NCBI GenBank assembly: GCA_964370165.1
Contig: CAYJIG010000025.1
Span: forward strand, 1-31,538
Reading direction: 5' to 3'
DNA length: 31,538 bases
Origin: JAAYCI01 sp964370165
GTDB lineage: Bacteria; Bacillota; Clostridia; Oscillospirales; Ruminococcaceae
Part shown: positions 1 through 8,208 of the stretch, piece by piece
Position numbering within the stretch: the stretch's first letter is position 1
How the letters are laid out: each line of letters starts with the position of its first letter
Notes under the pieces: model-generated
Seen by the model: only the letters and a program-made list of their open reading frames with translations
Database searches by the model: none
Told to the model about the DNA's origin: nothing
Made by a program: the position numbers and the translations under genes

Positions 1-650
1 TCGAGGTTTCCGTTTCTGGTTCTTAGCTCGTCAATTAGCTCTTTTTCAGCATTTACATCTTTCAGCTCGATTTCATAGCTTAGCTTGAAAAGGCTACCCA
101 TGTTGGTGGTTTTTGCGAAAACCAGTTTTGATTTTTTTGTATAGCGTTCAAATATATCATCAAATACATTAGTGTAGTTTAAATTTTCGGGTATGGTGAC
201 TTGCAAAATTCGAGCGCCGGTTTCTTTTTCTTCGCCAAAGTTTGTGGTGTTTAAAACAAGCGAAAAAAGGCATGCGATCACTGAAAATACCACCGCGAAA
301 CCTATGTAGCCCATGCCTATTGTAAGTCCGGTACACATTGCCGTGAAAATAGCTATGATTTCTTTTGCGGTGCCCGGCATAGAGCGAAAACGCACCAGGC
401 TAAATGCACCTGCAACGGCAACACCTGCACCGATATTTCCGTTCACCATGATGATTACCATTGTGACAGCTATGGGTAAAAGCGCCAGTGTTACAACAAA
501 CCCTTTTGAGCTTCTCTCTTTAAAAGAATACACTTTTGCCATGAAAATCCCTAAAATAATGGAGAATGCCATGCAGATGAAAAAATCTTCTAAAGTGATG
601 CTCATACTGGCTGAGGTATCAAAAATTCCTGTAAATATTTCGCTAAGCAT
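1..650 (-). CDS. DUF4956 domain membrane protein (3' end outside window)
   Basis: The minus-strand frame opens at an ATG at 650 preceded by AGGAGG and runs off the left edge, so 216 codons are visible and the C-terminus is missing by probably about ten residues. The first half (about residues 18-120) is strongly hydrophobic and reads as four membrane segments, including the glycine-rich stretch NGNIGAGVAVAGAFSLVRFR. A soluble C-terminal domain follows and ends in view at ELIDELRTRNGNL. This is the DUF4956 pattern. The family has no assigned biochemistry, but it is repeatedly found beside VTC-domain proteins. The start overlaps the stop of the upstream VTC gene by 8 bases, which suggests translational coupling and a shared complex or pathway at the membrane. 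The family call is from recognition of the sequence; a role in polyphosphate or wall chemistry is inference from the neighbour. Confidence 0.85.
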   Translation of the reverse strand, partial: MLSEIFTGIFDTSASMSITLEDFFICMAFSIILGIFMAKVYSFKERSSKGFVVTLALLPIAVTMVIIMVNGNIGAGVAVAGAFSLVRFRSMPGTAKEIIAIFTAMCTGLTIGMGYIGFAVVFSVIACLFSLVLNTTNFGEEKETGARILQVTIPENLNYTNVFDDIFERYTKKSKLVFAKTTNMGSLFKLSYEIELKDVNAEKELIDELRTRNGNL

Positions 651-1365
651 TCGATATCCTCCTAAATGAGCTTGCAAAACTCGGTAAAAAATATGTTTGG
701 TATGCTGTGCCGTATTTTGAAAAAGAAGTTTTATATATTTCGTTTTCGTTTAAAAACTGTAAAAACCAAGCAGGTAATCCAATAACGGTTTTTACCTCCA
801 GTAGTACATAATCATCTGATAAAACTGATTGGTCAGCGGTGCTTTCGTATAAACTTATGTCGTTATCACGAGCTTTAATGTTGAAATCGAACGTCAGCCT
901 GAAATTTTCATCTTGTGTCGAGAAAAAAGCTTCGCGCTCGTAAGATAAATATACTCTTGGCTTTATTTCGTTGTGGCTACGTTTGAAATAATCGATTTCG
1001 TTTAATATTTGAGAGCCTTGCACGTCGCCTGCCTCATCACATAAATAAGACAGTACATTTTCTTGGCTGTCGCACACTCTTCTTTTATACACAACACCGT
1101 TGAATTTCTTTTTGAGCTCGATAAAGGCTGTGCTGCTGATGTGTGGGTCGCCGTAACATCTCACTCTTAGTTTTTCTTTGTATTTTGGCTTTTCCAAAGA
1201 ATGCCTTATTATTCTAAAGTCATCTGTATCAAAGTAGATGTTGCTTATTTTGTGTCTGCCATATTCATCCATTTGTATATCGCTGGGCATTTTCTTTAAA
1301 AGATTTTCATGTTGCTCTTTTGTCAGTATATATTTAAGCTCATGGCGTTTAAAATTTGTTTGCAT
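643..1365 (-). CDS. VTC-domain (polyphosphate polymerase-like) protein
   Basis: This 240-residue protein has the VTC fold signature. A basic N-terminal FKRHELKYIL is followed by the conserved YFDTDDF and KYKEKLRVRCYG motifs (about residues 45-75), FIELKKK with a basic VYKRRV strand, and a C-terminal LLEVKT followed by FSKYGTAY. In yeast Vtc4 this tunnel domain makes polyphosphate from ATP; bacterial homologues are usually annotated as polyphosphate polymerase domain proteins, and their product is mostly unproven. I chose the ATG at 1365 because AAAGGAGAG lies just upstream; a start eight codons earlier would put that ribosome site inside the gene. The gene has its own promoter with a response-regulator-type operator (1409-1447), is separated from the histidine kinase by a terminator, and is coupled to the DUF4956 gene. 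No transmembrane segment is visible, so it is probably cytoplasmic or membrane-associated through DUF4956. Confidence 0.88.
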   Translation of the reverse strand: MQTNFKRHELKYILTKEQHENLLKKMPSDIQMDEYGRHKISNIYFDTDDFRIIRHSLEKPKYKEKLRVRCYGDPHISSTAFIELKKKFNGVVYKRRVCDSQENVLSYLCDEAGDVQGSQILNEIDYFKRSHNEIKPRVYLSYEREAFFSTQDENFRLTFDFNIKARDNDISLYESTADQSVLSDDYVLLEVKTVIGLPAWFLQFLNENEIYKTSFSKYGTAYQTYFLPSFASSFRRISNA

Positions 1366-1408
1366 ATAAAGGCTCTCCTTTCGGCACATATATTTACTTT
1401 ACATGTTT

Positions 1409-1447
1409 AGTATACAAACCAAACCTTAAACTTACTTTAAAATCAGA
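1409..1447 (-). promoter_or_regulatory. Promoter and direct-repeat operator of the VTC operon (site A)
   Basis: Read on the minus strand, TTTAAA (1436-1441), five bases, and TTTAAG (1425-1430) form a direct hexamer repeat. A TATACT -10 box (1409-1414) follows exactly 10 nt later. No good -35 is present; the repeat occupies that position, as expected for an activator-dependent promoter of an OmpR-family regulator. A 28-bp segment (1420-1447) matches site B (4787-4814) at 27 of 28 positions. The encoded OmpR-type regulator (2714-3382) is the obvious candidate binder; that link is inference. Confidence 0.8.
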
Positions 1448-1462
1448 AAGCTTTTTATAATA

Positions 1463-1496
1463 AAAATCACCTTACAGTATACTGTAGGGTGATTTT
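1463..1496 (-). terminator. Terminator after the histidine kinase gene
   Basis: A 17-bp inverted repeat with one G-U pair (arms AAAATCACC...CTACAGTA) is followed on the minus strand by a T-rich run (TTTTTATTATAAAAAG). It lies 23 bp past the kinase stop and just ahead of site A, so it separates the regulator operon from the VTC operon. Confidence 0.85.
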
Positions 1497-1518
1497 GTGA
1501 CAGTAGCTTTAAATGTAT

Positions 1519-2712
1519 TTAAAATGTAACAGAGATTATAATTTCTTTGCCTGTTTTGCTCTCGGCTGAAATTTTAGCTTTGTGCTTATCACAGATAGAC
1601 TTTGCCACCGACAGGCCAATGCCGAAGCCTTTTTGTTCGCTGTTTCGTGATTCGTCGGCTCGGTAAAACCTTTCAAACCAGTTGTTGTGATTACCTATTG
1701 TTATATCATCGCACGAGTTTTCTAAGGCGAATACTATCTTGTTTCCGCTACCGGAAAGAGTGGCTTTAATATTTTTGTTGCTATATTTTATAGCATTTTC
1801 GATTAATATGGCAACAAGCTTTCTGATAAATGCTTCGTCGCCGTTATAGGTTATGTTTTTGCTTATGTCGCAAGTAAGCTCTAAATCGGTGCTTTTTATA
1901 GCAGAGGAAAATTCGTTTAGCGTGTCGTTTATTGCGTCTGAAAGCGAAAAATCTGTCTTTAGCATAATGCTTTTTTCTTCATCGAGTCTCGTGAGAGAAA
2001 TTAAATCTTCCACTAATTTATCAAGCCTTGATATTTGCGATTTTATGCTGGTGGCCCATTCGTTTTCGCCGCTATCAAGCTCTATAACATCACAGTTGGC
2101 TTTTATAATAGCAAGCGGAGTTTTAAACTCATGGCTGACATCGGTGATAAATCTTTTTTGTTTTTCGTGGCTTTCTACAATAGGGGAGACAGCTTTTTTT
2201 GAAAGTAAACAAGATAAGATAAAAATTAGTATAATGGCGGCACCAACTATCAAAAAAGAATAAAGCATATAGTTCTGAAAACCTATCATGTCTTCTTCAA
2301 TATCGAGAAAGATGTATGTGTACCCGATAGGGTTTTCAGTTTTTACAAACCTGAAATCATCAATTCTACCCGAGACTTTTCCCAGCTCATTTGTTTTTTC
2401 AACATATAAGCTGGCATCGCTAGCGGAAACTGAGCTGATATTTTTTGTGTCTATATAGTCAATTACACCATCTGCGTCTGAATGGACTATAAAAAATCTC
2501 GTTGTAAAGGCGAATTCTCTTGGAGTCGGTGGGCGTTGTGGATTATCTGCCGAGCTTAAATTTCCACTTGCTAATATATCTAAAACATCGTCAGAATAAG
2601 CCATAATAGAGCTATAGTTGATAATATTTATCGTGGCTGCTATTAAAATCATGACAATGATACTTATCAGAGTTGTGAGTAAGATGAACTTTTTTTGTAG
2701 CTTTTTTAGCAT
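1519..2712 (-). CDS. Membrane sensor histidine kinase
   Basis: This 397-residue two-component sensor has an N-terminal membrane helix (about 10-32), an extracytoplasmic sensing region of about 115 residues with a proline-rich NPQRPPTPREF stretch, and a second helix (about 152-175). The H-box ITDVSHEFKTPL follows, with the phosphoacceptor at His194. The N-box is ILIENAIKYSN, and the ATP-lid glycine box is GFGIGLSVAKSICDKH. The domain order is that of a classic HisKA/HATPase kinase. Start choice: the ATG at 2712 has GGAGGTG upstream; the longer reading from 2772 lies inside the response regulator gene. The regulator's stop codon is one base upstream of this ATG, so the pair is co-translated. 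It lacks a HAMP domain of clear form. The ligand is unknown; an envelope signal is plausible from the neighbouring genes. Confidence 0.93.
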   Translation of the reverse strand: MLKKLQKKFILLTTLISIIVMILIAATINIINYSSIMAYSDDVLDILASGNLSSADNPQRPPTPREFAFTTRFFIVHSDADGVIDYIDTKNISSVSASDASLYVEKTNELGKVSGRIDDFRFVKTENPIGYTYIFLDIEEDMIGFQNYMLYSFLIVGAAIILIFILSCLLSKKAVSPIVESHEKQKRFITDVSHEFKTPLAIIKANCDVIELDSGENEWATSIKSQISRLDKLVEDLISLTRLDEEKSIMLKTDFSLSDAINDTLNEFSSAIKSTDLELTCDISKNITYNGDEAFIRKLVAILIENAIKYSNKNIKATLSGSGNKIVFALENSCDDITIGNHNNWFERFYRADESRNSEQKGFGIGLSVAKSICDKHKAKISAESKTGKEIIISVTF

Positions 2713-2713
2713 A

Positions 2714-3382
2714 TCACACCTCCAAAGAATATCCTGTGTTTCGGGTGGCTTTGATTTTAACGTTGGTTTCAAGTAGTGTTAGTTTTTTTCTGAGATAAGA
2801 AATATACACCCATACCACATTAATCTCAGCATCACTATCATATCCCCAAATTTTCTCCATGAAACGTTCTGTAGGGATGACGTGCCCTTTGTTAATCATA
2901 AGCATTTCCATCATTTGAAACTCTTTACTTGCAAGTTTAAATGACTGCGTCTCAGAATAAAGCTCAAAAGTTTTACGGTTTAAGTGTATGTCGGCAGCTG
3001 TGAGGATAGAAGAGGTGCTGTCGCTTACATTTCTGGTGATTGCCCTAATGCGTGCCAAAAGCTCTTTTACGTCGAAGGGTTTTGTGAGGTAATCATTTGC
3101 ACCCAAATCAAGCCCTGTTATTTTATCGTCAACTTGGGATTTTGCAGTTAGCATAATTACCGGAACAAGATTTCCTTTGTCCCTAATGGTTTTTAGCACA
3201 GTAAGCCCATCTATCTTGGGCATCATTATGTCTAAAATCACAGCATCATAATTTCCGCAGTCTAAAAAAGAAAGAGCGTCTTCGCCGTTGAAAACCGTAT
3301 CAACAGAATAGTTGTAATGCTTTAATATCTTTTCAAGAGCCTTTGAAAGATCTTGTTCATCTTCGCATAATAACACTCGCAT
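2714..3382 (-). CDS. OmpR/PhoB-family response regulator
   Basis: This 222-residue cytoplasmic regulator has a receiver domain (1-115) with the acidic pocket Glu7/Asp8, phosphoacceptor Asp51 in VILDIMMP, Thr79 and Lys101 in TKPF. A winged-helix DNA-binding domain follows (about 125-222), with the usual SKEFQMMEMLM, VWGYDS-like IWGYDSDAEINVVWVYISYLRKKL and C-terminal hairpin RNTGYSLEV. It is placed between the DUF4353 lipoprotein gene (50 bp upstream) and its kinase (next codon). AGAGGT precedes the ATG. Members of this family bind direct repeats upstream of promoters. The two TTTAA(A/G)-N5-TTTAAG sites in this window, one ahead of its own operon and one ahead of the VTC operon, fit positive autoregulation plus activation of the VTC genes. 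Confidence 0.95.
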   Translation of the reverse strand: MRVLLCEDEQDLSKALEKILKHYNYSVDTVFNGEDALSFLDCGNYDAVILDIMMPKIDGLTVLKTIRDKGNLVPVIMLTAKSQVDDKITGLDLGANDYLTKPFDVKELLARIRAITRNVSDSTSSILTAADIHLNRKTFELYSETQSFKLASKEFQMMEMLMINKGHVIPTERFMEKIWGYDSDAEINVVWVYISYLRKKLTLLETNVKIKATRNTGYSLEV

Positions 3383-3433
3383 AAAATTACCTCTGGTGTA
3401 TAATATGTAGAAATTTACTCTGTTTGTGTTTCG

Positions 3434-4741
3434 TTACTCGCTGCTGTTGTCAAAGCCATCGGGCGAAAATCCTTCAGGCCTTTCACTGCCACCGGGCATC
3501 GTGCCACCCATATTACCATGAGTTGTGGCCTCAATAGCTTCTCCGCTCTCGTCTACTATTGTGCCGCCTGTCATTGTGACGGTACCGTCTACGTCAAGCG
3601 GAGCGTTCTTTGCATCGGAATGTGATGTAGCCGTAATAACAATATCTCCACCGGTTTGAGTATAAGCACCGTTTGAGTCGATACCGTCGCCACCTTCACC
3701 ATAAAAGATTTCTATATTGCCACCTGAAATTGTGATACCGCCGCTTTGGTCATTAGCGTTAATTCCGTCGTCGTTCGTGGTTATAGAGATATCGCCACCA
3801 CTGATATTTACAATAGTACCTTCAATTCCCTCAAAGCAGTTTTCTATCATTATAGTACCGTTTGTGATAGTTATATTAATTGAAGTGAAGCCATCATCGC
3901 CGGTGTTTATCGTGAAATTACCACCGTCAACTTGCAAAATGTTTTCAGAGCTGATAGCATTATTTTCCGCTGTGATATTAAAATTACCGCTTACAATAAG
4001 CAAATTGCCTTTTTCCAAGTCCTCGGAATTGGAAGATTTGAGCCCGTCTTTTCCTGCGTTCACAGTGACGCTGGTATCCTTTATGGCAAGAAAATCTTTG
4101 CCGACGATACCGTCTTCTGCAGCGTTTACAGTGATGGTTGCGCCGTCGATAATGAGGTCGTCACGACTGTTGATGCCATCTTGGTAGAGGGTTGTTATAG
4201 TCAAGTTTCCGTTACCTGTTATGACAGTGTCTGCCTTTGAGTAAACAGCAGCAGACGGAAACTCTGTATCAGTTGTAGTAATTTCGCCTTGGGTTATGAT
4301 ATTTTCGCCTTCAAGTACAATTACAACATCTTTTGCTTCGATAATGTTTATCGGTGTGCCTGTTTCACTTGTGATGCTGGCATTGTTCAGTACAAGGTAT
4401 ACAATACCCTCGTCGGTGTCTTTATTTACGTTTACTGTTATAGTGCTGTTTGTATACTTGCCTGTAAATTCGTATGTTCCACTTTCTGTGATAATAATTT
4501 CGTCGCCATCAGAGAAAGTGATACCCTCGCTCAAATCTTTTGTGTAATCATCGCTTGGGAAAGTAAGGCTTGCTATGGTAGACGAATTTTCCGTTACTAA
4601 CAACTCGTCTTCAGTAGCACTTGTATCTGTATTAGTTTGAGGTGTGCTGATGTCAGAGGATGCATCTGTACCATCGCTTGTAGAACAGCTCGCTAAAGTA
4701 AGCATAGAAATAATTATCAAAATGGCTATATATTTTTTCAT
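3434..4741 (-). CDS. Carbohydrate-binding domain (DUF4353) lipoprotein
   Basis: This is a 435-residue secreted lipoprotein. The start at 4741 gives a basic MKKY, a hydrophobic core and the lipobox LASC with Cys19, and AAGGAGAA precedes it; a longer reading has no signal peptide at its start. A Ser/Thr/Asp-rich linker (about 20-60) leads into a repetitive beta-helix-like region (about 75-400) rich in Asn, Asp and Gly, with recurring elements such as ITISGGNIEI, GGDISITTNDDGINA and DDGIVGKDFLAI. This is the DUF4353 carbohydrate-binding pattern. The C-terminus is GGTMPGGSERPEGFSPDGFDNSSE-like (Gly/Pro/Asp-rich). It is the first gene of the regulator operon and has its own response-regulator-type site. 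Binding of a wall or capsule glycan is expected from the family name only; no catalytic motif is seen. Confidence 0.88.
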   Translation of the reverse strand: MKKYIAILIIISMLTLASCSTSDGTDASSDISTPQTNTDTSATEDELLVTENSSTIASLTFPSDDYTKDLSEGITFSDGDEIIITESGTYEFTGKYTNSTITVNVNKDTDEGIVYLVLNNASITSETGTPINIIEAKDVVIVLEGENIITQGEITTTDTEFPSAAVYSKADTVITGNGNLTITTLYQDGINSRDDLIIDGATITVNAAEDGIVGKDFLAIKDTSVTVNAGKDGLKSSNSEDLEKGNLLIVSGNFNITAENNAISSENILQVDGGNFTINTGDDGFTSINITITNGTIMIENCFEGIEGTIVNISGGDISITTNDDGINANDQSGGITISGGNIEIFYGEGGDGIDSNGAYTQTGGDIVITATSHSDAKNAPLDVDGTVTMTGGTIVDESGEAIEATTHGNMGGTMPGGSERPEGFSPDGFDNSSE

Positions 4742-4775
4742 AATATCATGTTCTCCTTTTGTATTTTGAAACTGT

Positions 4776-4814
4776 ATTATATTTGGCAAACCTTAAATTT
4801 ACTTTAAAATCAGA
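4776..4814 (-). promoter_or_regulatory. Promoter and direct-repeat operator of the DUF4353-regulator operon (site B)
   Basis: On the minus strand TTTAAA (4803-4808), five bases and TTTAAG (4792-4797) precede a TATAAT -10 box (4776-4781) by exactly 10 nt. This is the same geometry as site A at 1409-1447. The 28 bp at 4787-4814 differ from site A by one base. The site drives the operon that encodes the response regulator, so autoregulation is the simple reading. Confidence 0.8.
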
Positions 4815-4890
4815 TATGAAGATCGACATATGTGCATCCTACTACAAATAATGTGTATTCCTAATAGGTTAATTAATAGTGGATTTCGGT

Positions 4891-4920
4891 TTGACTTTGC
4901 ATTGAATTATATGATACAAA
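4891..4920 (+). promoter_or_regulatory. Possible promoter of the glycerate kinase operon
   Basis: TTGACT (4891-4896) and TACAAA (4915-4920) are separated by 18 bp. A second TATAAT (4982-4987) lies nearer the gene but has no good -35. Either could be used; the assignment is tentative. Confidence 0.4.
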
Positions 4921-5030
4921 TTTTGATAAGGGATATTATACTGAAACATATAATTATATAGGCAATAAGAATGATTTATTGTATAATGAAACATATCGGC
5001 TATAAAACATATTGAGGGGTTGTGTATCTG

Positions 5031-6170
5031 ATGAAATTTTTGTTTGCACCTGATTCATATAAAGGAACAATGAGCACCAGAGAGCTTATAGGTATTTTGA
5101 CAGAAAACGCCGAAAAAGTTTTTCCGGGTTGTGAATGTGTTGCGGTACCCATGGCTGACGGTGGCGAGGGAACAATGGACGTGCTTGTAGATGTCAAGAA
5201 CGGCAAATTTGTGAATGCTTCTGTGAAAGGACCTTTGTTTGAAGACATAGAGGCAACTTTCGGTGCGCTGGACAGTAACACCGCTGTAATCGAGATGGCG
5301 TCGGCTTCGGGCCTGCCGCTTGTACCGGTGGAAAAGCGTGATCCGCTTCTTACAACCACCTATGGTACAGGAGAACTTATTAAAAAAGCTCTCGACGATG
5401 GTTATCGTGAAATTATAATAGGTGTAGGTGGCAGCGCAACAAACGACGGAGGCATCGGGTGTATTGCCGCTTTAGGTGTAAAGTTCCTTGATAAGAATGG
5501 AAAAGAAGTGTATGCCGGAGGCAAGGGTCTTTTGGATATTGTGGATATAGACACATCGGGCATTCATCCGGCTGTTAAAGAATCAAATTTCACAGTCATG
5601 TGTGATGTTGTGTCTCCACTACTTGGGCCTAATGGCGCGAGCCATGTTTTTGGGCCACAGAAGGGCGCCGATGCGGAAAAAATAAAAGTTCTTGAAGCGG
5701 GAATGGAAAATTATGCCGATGTCATCGAAAAGAAATTCGGTGAATATGTAGGAGATAAGCCTAGCATGGGTGCGGCAGGCGGGCTGCCTGTCGGGCTGAC
5801 GATGTTTTTAGATGCAAAGCTTAAATCAGGCATAGAGACAGTTTTAGATATCAGTGAATTTGAAAAAAAGCTTGATGGAATAGATGTTGTTATCACAGGT
5901 GAAGGCAGAGCCGACCATCAGTCAGCGAGAGGAAAAGTTCTATACGGTGTCGGCACAAGCTCTAAAAAACACGGTGTTCCGGCTATTGCGATTGTAGGTG
6001 GGATGCTGGCCGGCGCTGAAGAGCTTTATGAGTGTGGTATAACGGCGATAGTTCAGACGATCAAGGATGCAATGCCACTTGAACAAGCGCTAAAGGATGC
6101 TCGTGGTGCATTTGACGCCGCTGCCTATCGCACCATGAAAATACTAAAAGTAGGATATGATATAAAGTAG
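5031..6170 (+). CDS. Glycerate kinase (type II, GarK/GlxK family)
   Basis: This 379-residue cytoplasmic enzyme phosphorylates glycerate, giving 2-phosphoglycerate in the GarK/GlxK family. Family motifs are plain: the N-terminal FLFAPDSYKGTMS, ADGGEGTMD (about 45-53), the long IIIGVGGSATNDGGIG (about 128-143), MGAAGGLPVGLT (about 245) and ITGEGRADHQSARGK (about 285-300). Length matches the family. I start at the ATG at 5031 because the family begins with MK(I/F)..APDS; an in-frame GTG at 5022 sits only 2 nt from the AGGGG ribosome site, while the ATG is 11 nt from it, so the choice is not fully settled. It is the first gene of a three-gene plus-strand group, 48 bp ahead of a 2-hydroxyacid dehydrogenase, which together give hydroxypyruvate or a related acid to glycerate to 2-phosphoglycerate. 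Confidence 0.95.
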   Translation: MKFLFAPDSYKGTMSTRELIGILTENAEKVFPGCECVAVPMADGGEGTMDVLVDVKNGKFVNASVKGPLFEDIEATFGALDSNTAVIEMASASGLPLVPVEKRDPLLTTTYGTGELIKKALDDGYREIIIGVGGSATNDGGIGCIAALGVKFLDKNGKEVYAGGKGLLDIVDIDTSGIHPAVKESNFTVMCDVVSPLLGPNGASHVFGPQKGADAEKIKVLEAGMENYADVIEKKFGEYVGDKPSMGAAGGLPVGLTMFLDAKLKSGIETVLDISEFEKKLDGIDVVITGEGRADHQSARGKVLYGVGTSSKKHGVPAIAIVGGMLAGAEELYECGITAIVQTIKDAMPLEQALKDARGAFDAAAYRTMKILKVGYDIK

Positions 6171-6218
6171 GAACTGTCCAAAGGCAATGTTTTTATAAAT
6201 TATTGGGGGTAAAGAGTA

Positions 6219-7187
6219 ATGAAAATTGTGGTACTTGACGGTTACACGGAAAATCCCGGTGATCTTAGTTGGGACGGACTTAAAGCTCTTGGCGATGTTA
6301 CGATTTTTGAGCGTACATCGTTGACGGATCAAGACGAAGTTATCGAACGTATAGGAAACGCTACGGTTGTTATAACAAACAAAACTCCAATTTCACAAAA
6401 GGTTTTTGATGCTTGTCCATCGATAAAAATGGTTGCTCTTCTTGCAACAGGCTACAATGTTGTTGATTACGAGTATGCAAAAACTAAAGGAATTCCCGTT
6501 TGCAATGTTCCTACCTATGGAACAGCTTGTGTGGGTCAGTATGCTATTGCACTTCTTTTGGAAATTTGCCACCGTATCGGTCATCATAGCGACACCGTTA
6601 TCAAAGACAAAAAATGGCAGAACCATCAGGATTGGTGCTATTGGGATTATCCTCTTATCGAACTTGACAAAAAGACCTTGGGCATAATTGGCCTGGGCCG
6701 TATAGGCCAGACTTCGGCAAAAATTGCAAATGCAATGGGTATGAATGTTATCGCATATGATCTTCATCCTACGGATGACGGACGCAAGCTGGCAACGTAT
6801 GTGGAATTAGACGAGCTGTATGCCAAGAGCGATGTGATTTTTCTTCATACCTTCCTTAGCCCGGAGACAGAGGGGATTATAAATAAGGATTCCATTGCAA
6901 AGATGAAAGACGGTGTTATTCTTATAAACAACTCACGTGGTCAGCTTATTGTAGAACAAGATGTGGCGGATGCGCTTAAATCCGGCAAAATATATGCCGC
7001 CGGGCTTGATGTTGTTTATACAGAGCCCATCAAGGCGGAGAATCCTCTTTTAAGTGCTCCAAACTGTATTATCACTCCGCATATGTCATGGGGGGCCAAG
7101 GAAGCTCGTCAGCGTATAATGGACACAACTATTGAAAATGTAAAGGCTTATATTGCACAAAGTCCTATAAATGTTGTCAATCAATAA
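6219..7187 (+). CDS. D-2-hydroxyacid dehydrogenase (hydroxypyruvate/glycerate dehydrogenase-like)
   Basis: This 322-residue NAD(P)-dependent oxidoreductase of the D-isomer 2-hydroxyacid dehydrogenase family has the nucleotide-binding GLGRIG at 158-163 followed by Asp181 at the end of the second strand, which favours NAD. The catalytic triad is complete: Arg240 (NNSRG), Glu269 (VVYTEP) and His288 (TPHMSWG). GGGGG lies 10 bases upstream of the ATG. It sits between the glycerate kinase and the TIM-barrel gene. Reduction of hydroxypyruvate to D-glycerate is the best guess, because the next step in the pathway is encoded directly upstream; other D-2-keto acids are not excluded by the sequence. Confidence 0.93.
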   Translation: MKIVVLDGYTENPGDLSWDGLKALGDVTIFERTSLTDQDEVIERIGNATVVITNKTPISQKVFDACPSIKMVALLATGYNVVDYEYAKTKGIPVCNVPTYGTACVGQYAIALLLEICHRIGHHSDTVIKDKKWQNHQDWCYWDYPLIELDKKTLGIIGLGRIGQTSAKIANAMGMNVIAYDLHPTDDGRKLATYVELDELYAKSDVIFLHTFLSPETEGIINKDSIAKMKDGVILINNSRGQLIVEQDVADALKSGKIYAAGLDVVYTEPIKAENPLLSAPNCIITPHMSWGAKEARQRIMDTTIENVKAYIAQSPINVVNQ

Positions 7188-7208
7188 AAGACAAGGAGAA
7201 TAGTGTAA

Positions 7209-8093
7209 ATGACTGAATCAATTCATAAATATTTTCAGGTAGGCACAATACATTGGATGAGTTTTCCGAGAATGGACCCAATAGAGTCTCTTAAAATTAT
7301 TGCACGTGATGAGTTTTTTGATGCCTTTGAAGTTAAGAGTTTTGGGGATAAAAACGAAGAGGCAAAAGCCATCTTGGCACAAAGCCATCTAAAGGTTTGC
7401 TACGGCGCTCAGCCTAGGTTGCTTGGGCCTAAGCTGAACCCAAATGCTATCGAAGAGTCGGAAAGAATAAAGGCAGAGGCGACTTTGATTGAAGCTATAG
7501 ATGAGGCGGAGTATCTAGGCGCAAAAGGCATTGCGTTTCTTTCGGGGAAATGGGAACAAGAAACAAAAGAAAAAGCATATGAGCAACTTTTGAAAACCAC
7601 CCGCAATCTTTGTGATTATGCAGCGAAAAAGAATATGATTATAGAGCTTGAGGTTTTTGATTTTGATATGGACAAAGCTGCGCTTATAGGGCCTGCACCA
7701 TATGCCGCAAAGTTTGCGGCCGATATGCGTATGACACATAATAATTTTGGATTGATGGTTGATCTTAGCCATTTCCCGACTACCTACGAGACATCAAAGT
7801 TTGTCATTCAGGTTTTACGTCCTTACATTACACATTTCCATATTGGAAATGCGGTTGTAAAGCCCGGGTGTGATGCGTATGGTGATCTTCATCCGCGCTT
7901 TGGGTATCCAAACAGTGCAAACGATGTTTTAGAACTTACAGATTTCTTCCGTGTACTAAAAGAAGAAGGATTTTTCTGTGCCGAAGATCCCTATGTGCTC
8001 TCGTTTGAAGTTTTGCCTAGGCCTGATGAAGATGAGCTTATTGTGCTTGCAAACACAAAGCGTGTAATAAATCGTGCATGGGCAATGGCGTAA
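7209..8093 (+). CDS. Sugar phosphate isomerase/epimerase-type TIM-barrel protein
   Basis: This 294-residue protein is of the xylose-isomerase-like/AP endonuclease 2 TIM-barrel superfamily. Likely metal ligands sit on the usual strands: Glu in IIELEVFDFD, Asp and His in GLMVDLSHFP, His in THFHIGNA and Glu in LSFEVLPRP. AAGGAG precedes the ATG, and the gene follows the dehydrogenase by 21 bp, ending in a clear terminator. Members of the superfamily interconvert keto and aldo sugars or epimerise them. In this operon a hydroxypyruvate/tartronate-semialdehyde or related isomerisation upstream of glycerate would fit, but the sequence does not resemble the classic Hyi enzymes closely enough for me to assign it. 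A keto-sugar-acid epimerase is the alternative. Confidence 0.8.
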   Translation: MTESIHKYFQVGTIHWMSFPRMDPIESLKIIARDEFFDAFEVKSFGDKNEEAKAILAQSHLKVCYGAQPRLLGPKLNPNAIEESERIKAEATLIEAIDEAEYLGAKGIAFLSGKWEQETKEKAYEQLLKTTRNLCDYAAKKNMIIELEVFDFDMDKAALIGPAPYAAKFAADMRMTHNNFGLMVDLSHFPTTYETSKFVIQVLRPYITHFHIGNAVVKPGCDAYGDLHPRFGYPNSANDVLELTDFFRVLKEEGFFCAEDPYVLSFEVLPRPDEDELIVLANTKRVINRAWAMA

Positions 8094-8114
8094 TAAGCTT
8101 TTGAATTTGACTAA

Positions 8115-8147
8115 TGGTGTAGTGACGAAAGTTGCTACACTATTTTT
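8115..8147 (+). terminator. Terminator after the TIM-barrel gene
   Basis: A 10-bp stem (8117-8126 with 8131-8140) closed by a GAAA tetraloop is followed by TATTTTT. It lies 23 bp after the plus-strand stop and between two convergent genes. Confidence 0.85.
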
Positions 8148-8208
8148 GTGTGCATAAAACCCGACTATTAAAATGCACTCTGAAAGTTTTGCCATTATCA
8201 ATTTATGT

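Noticed and set aside
3717..4600. Several long open frames on the plus strand opposite the DUF4353 gene
   Set aside because: They lack ribosome sites and family features, and arise from the repetitive codons of the real minus-strand gene.
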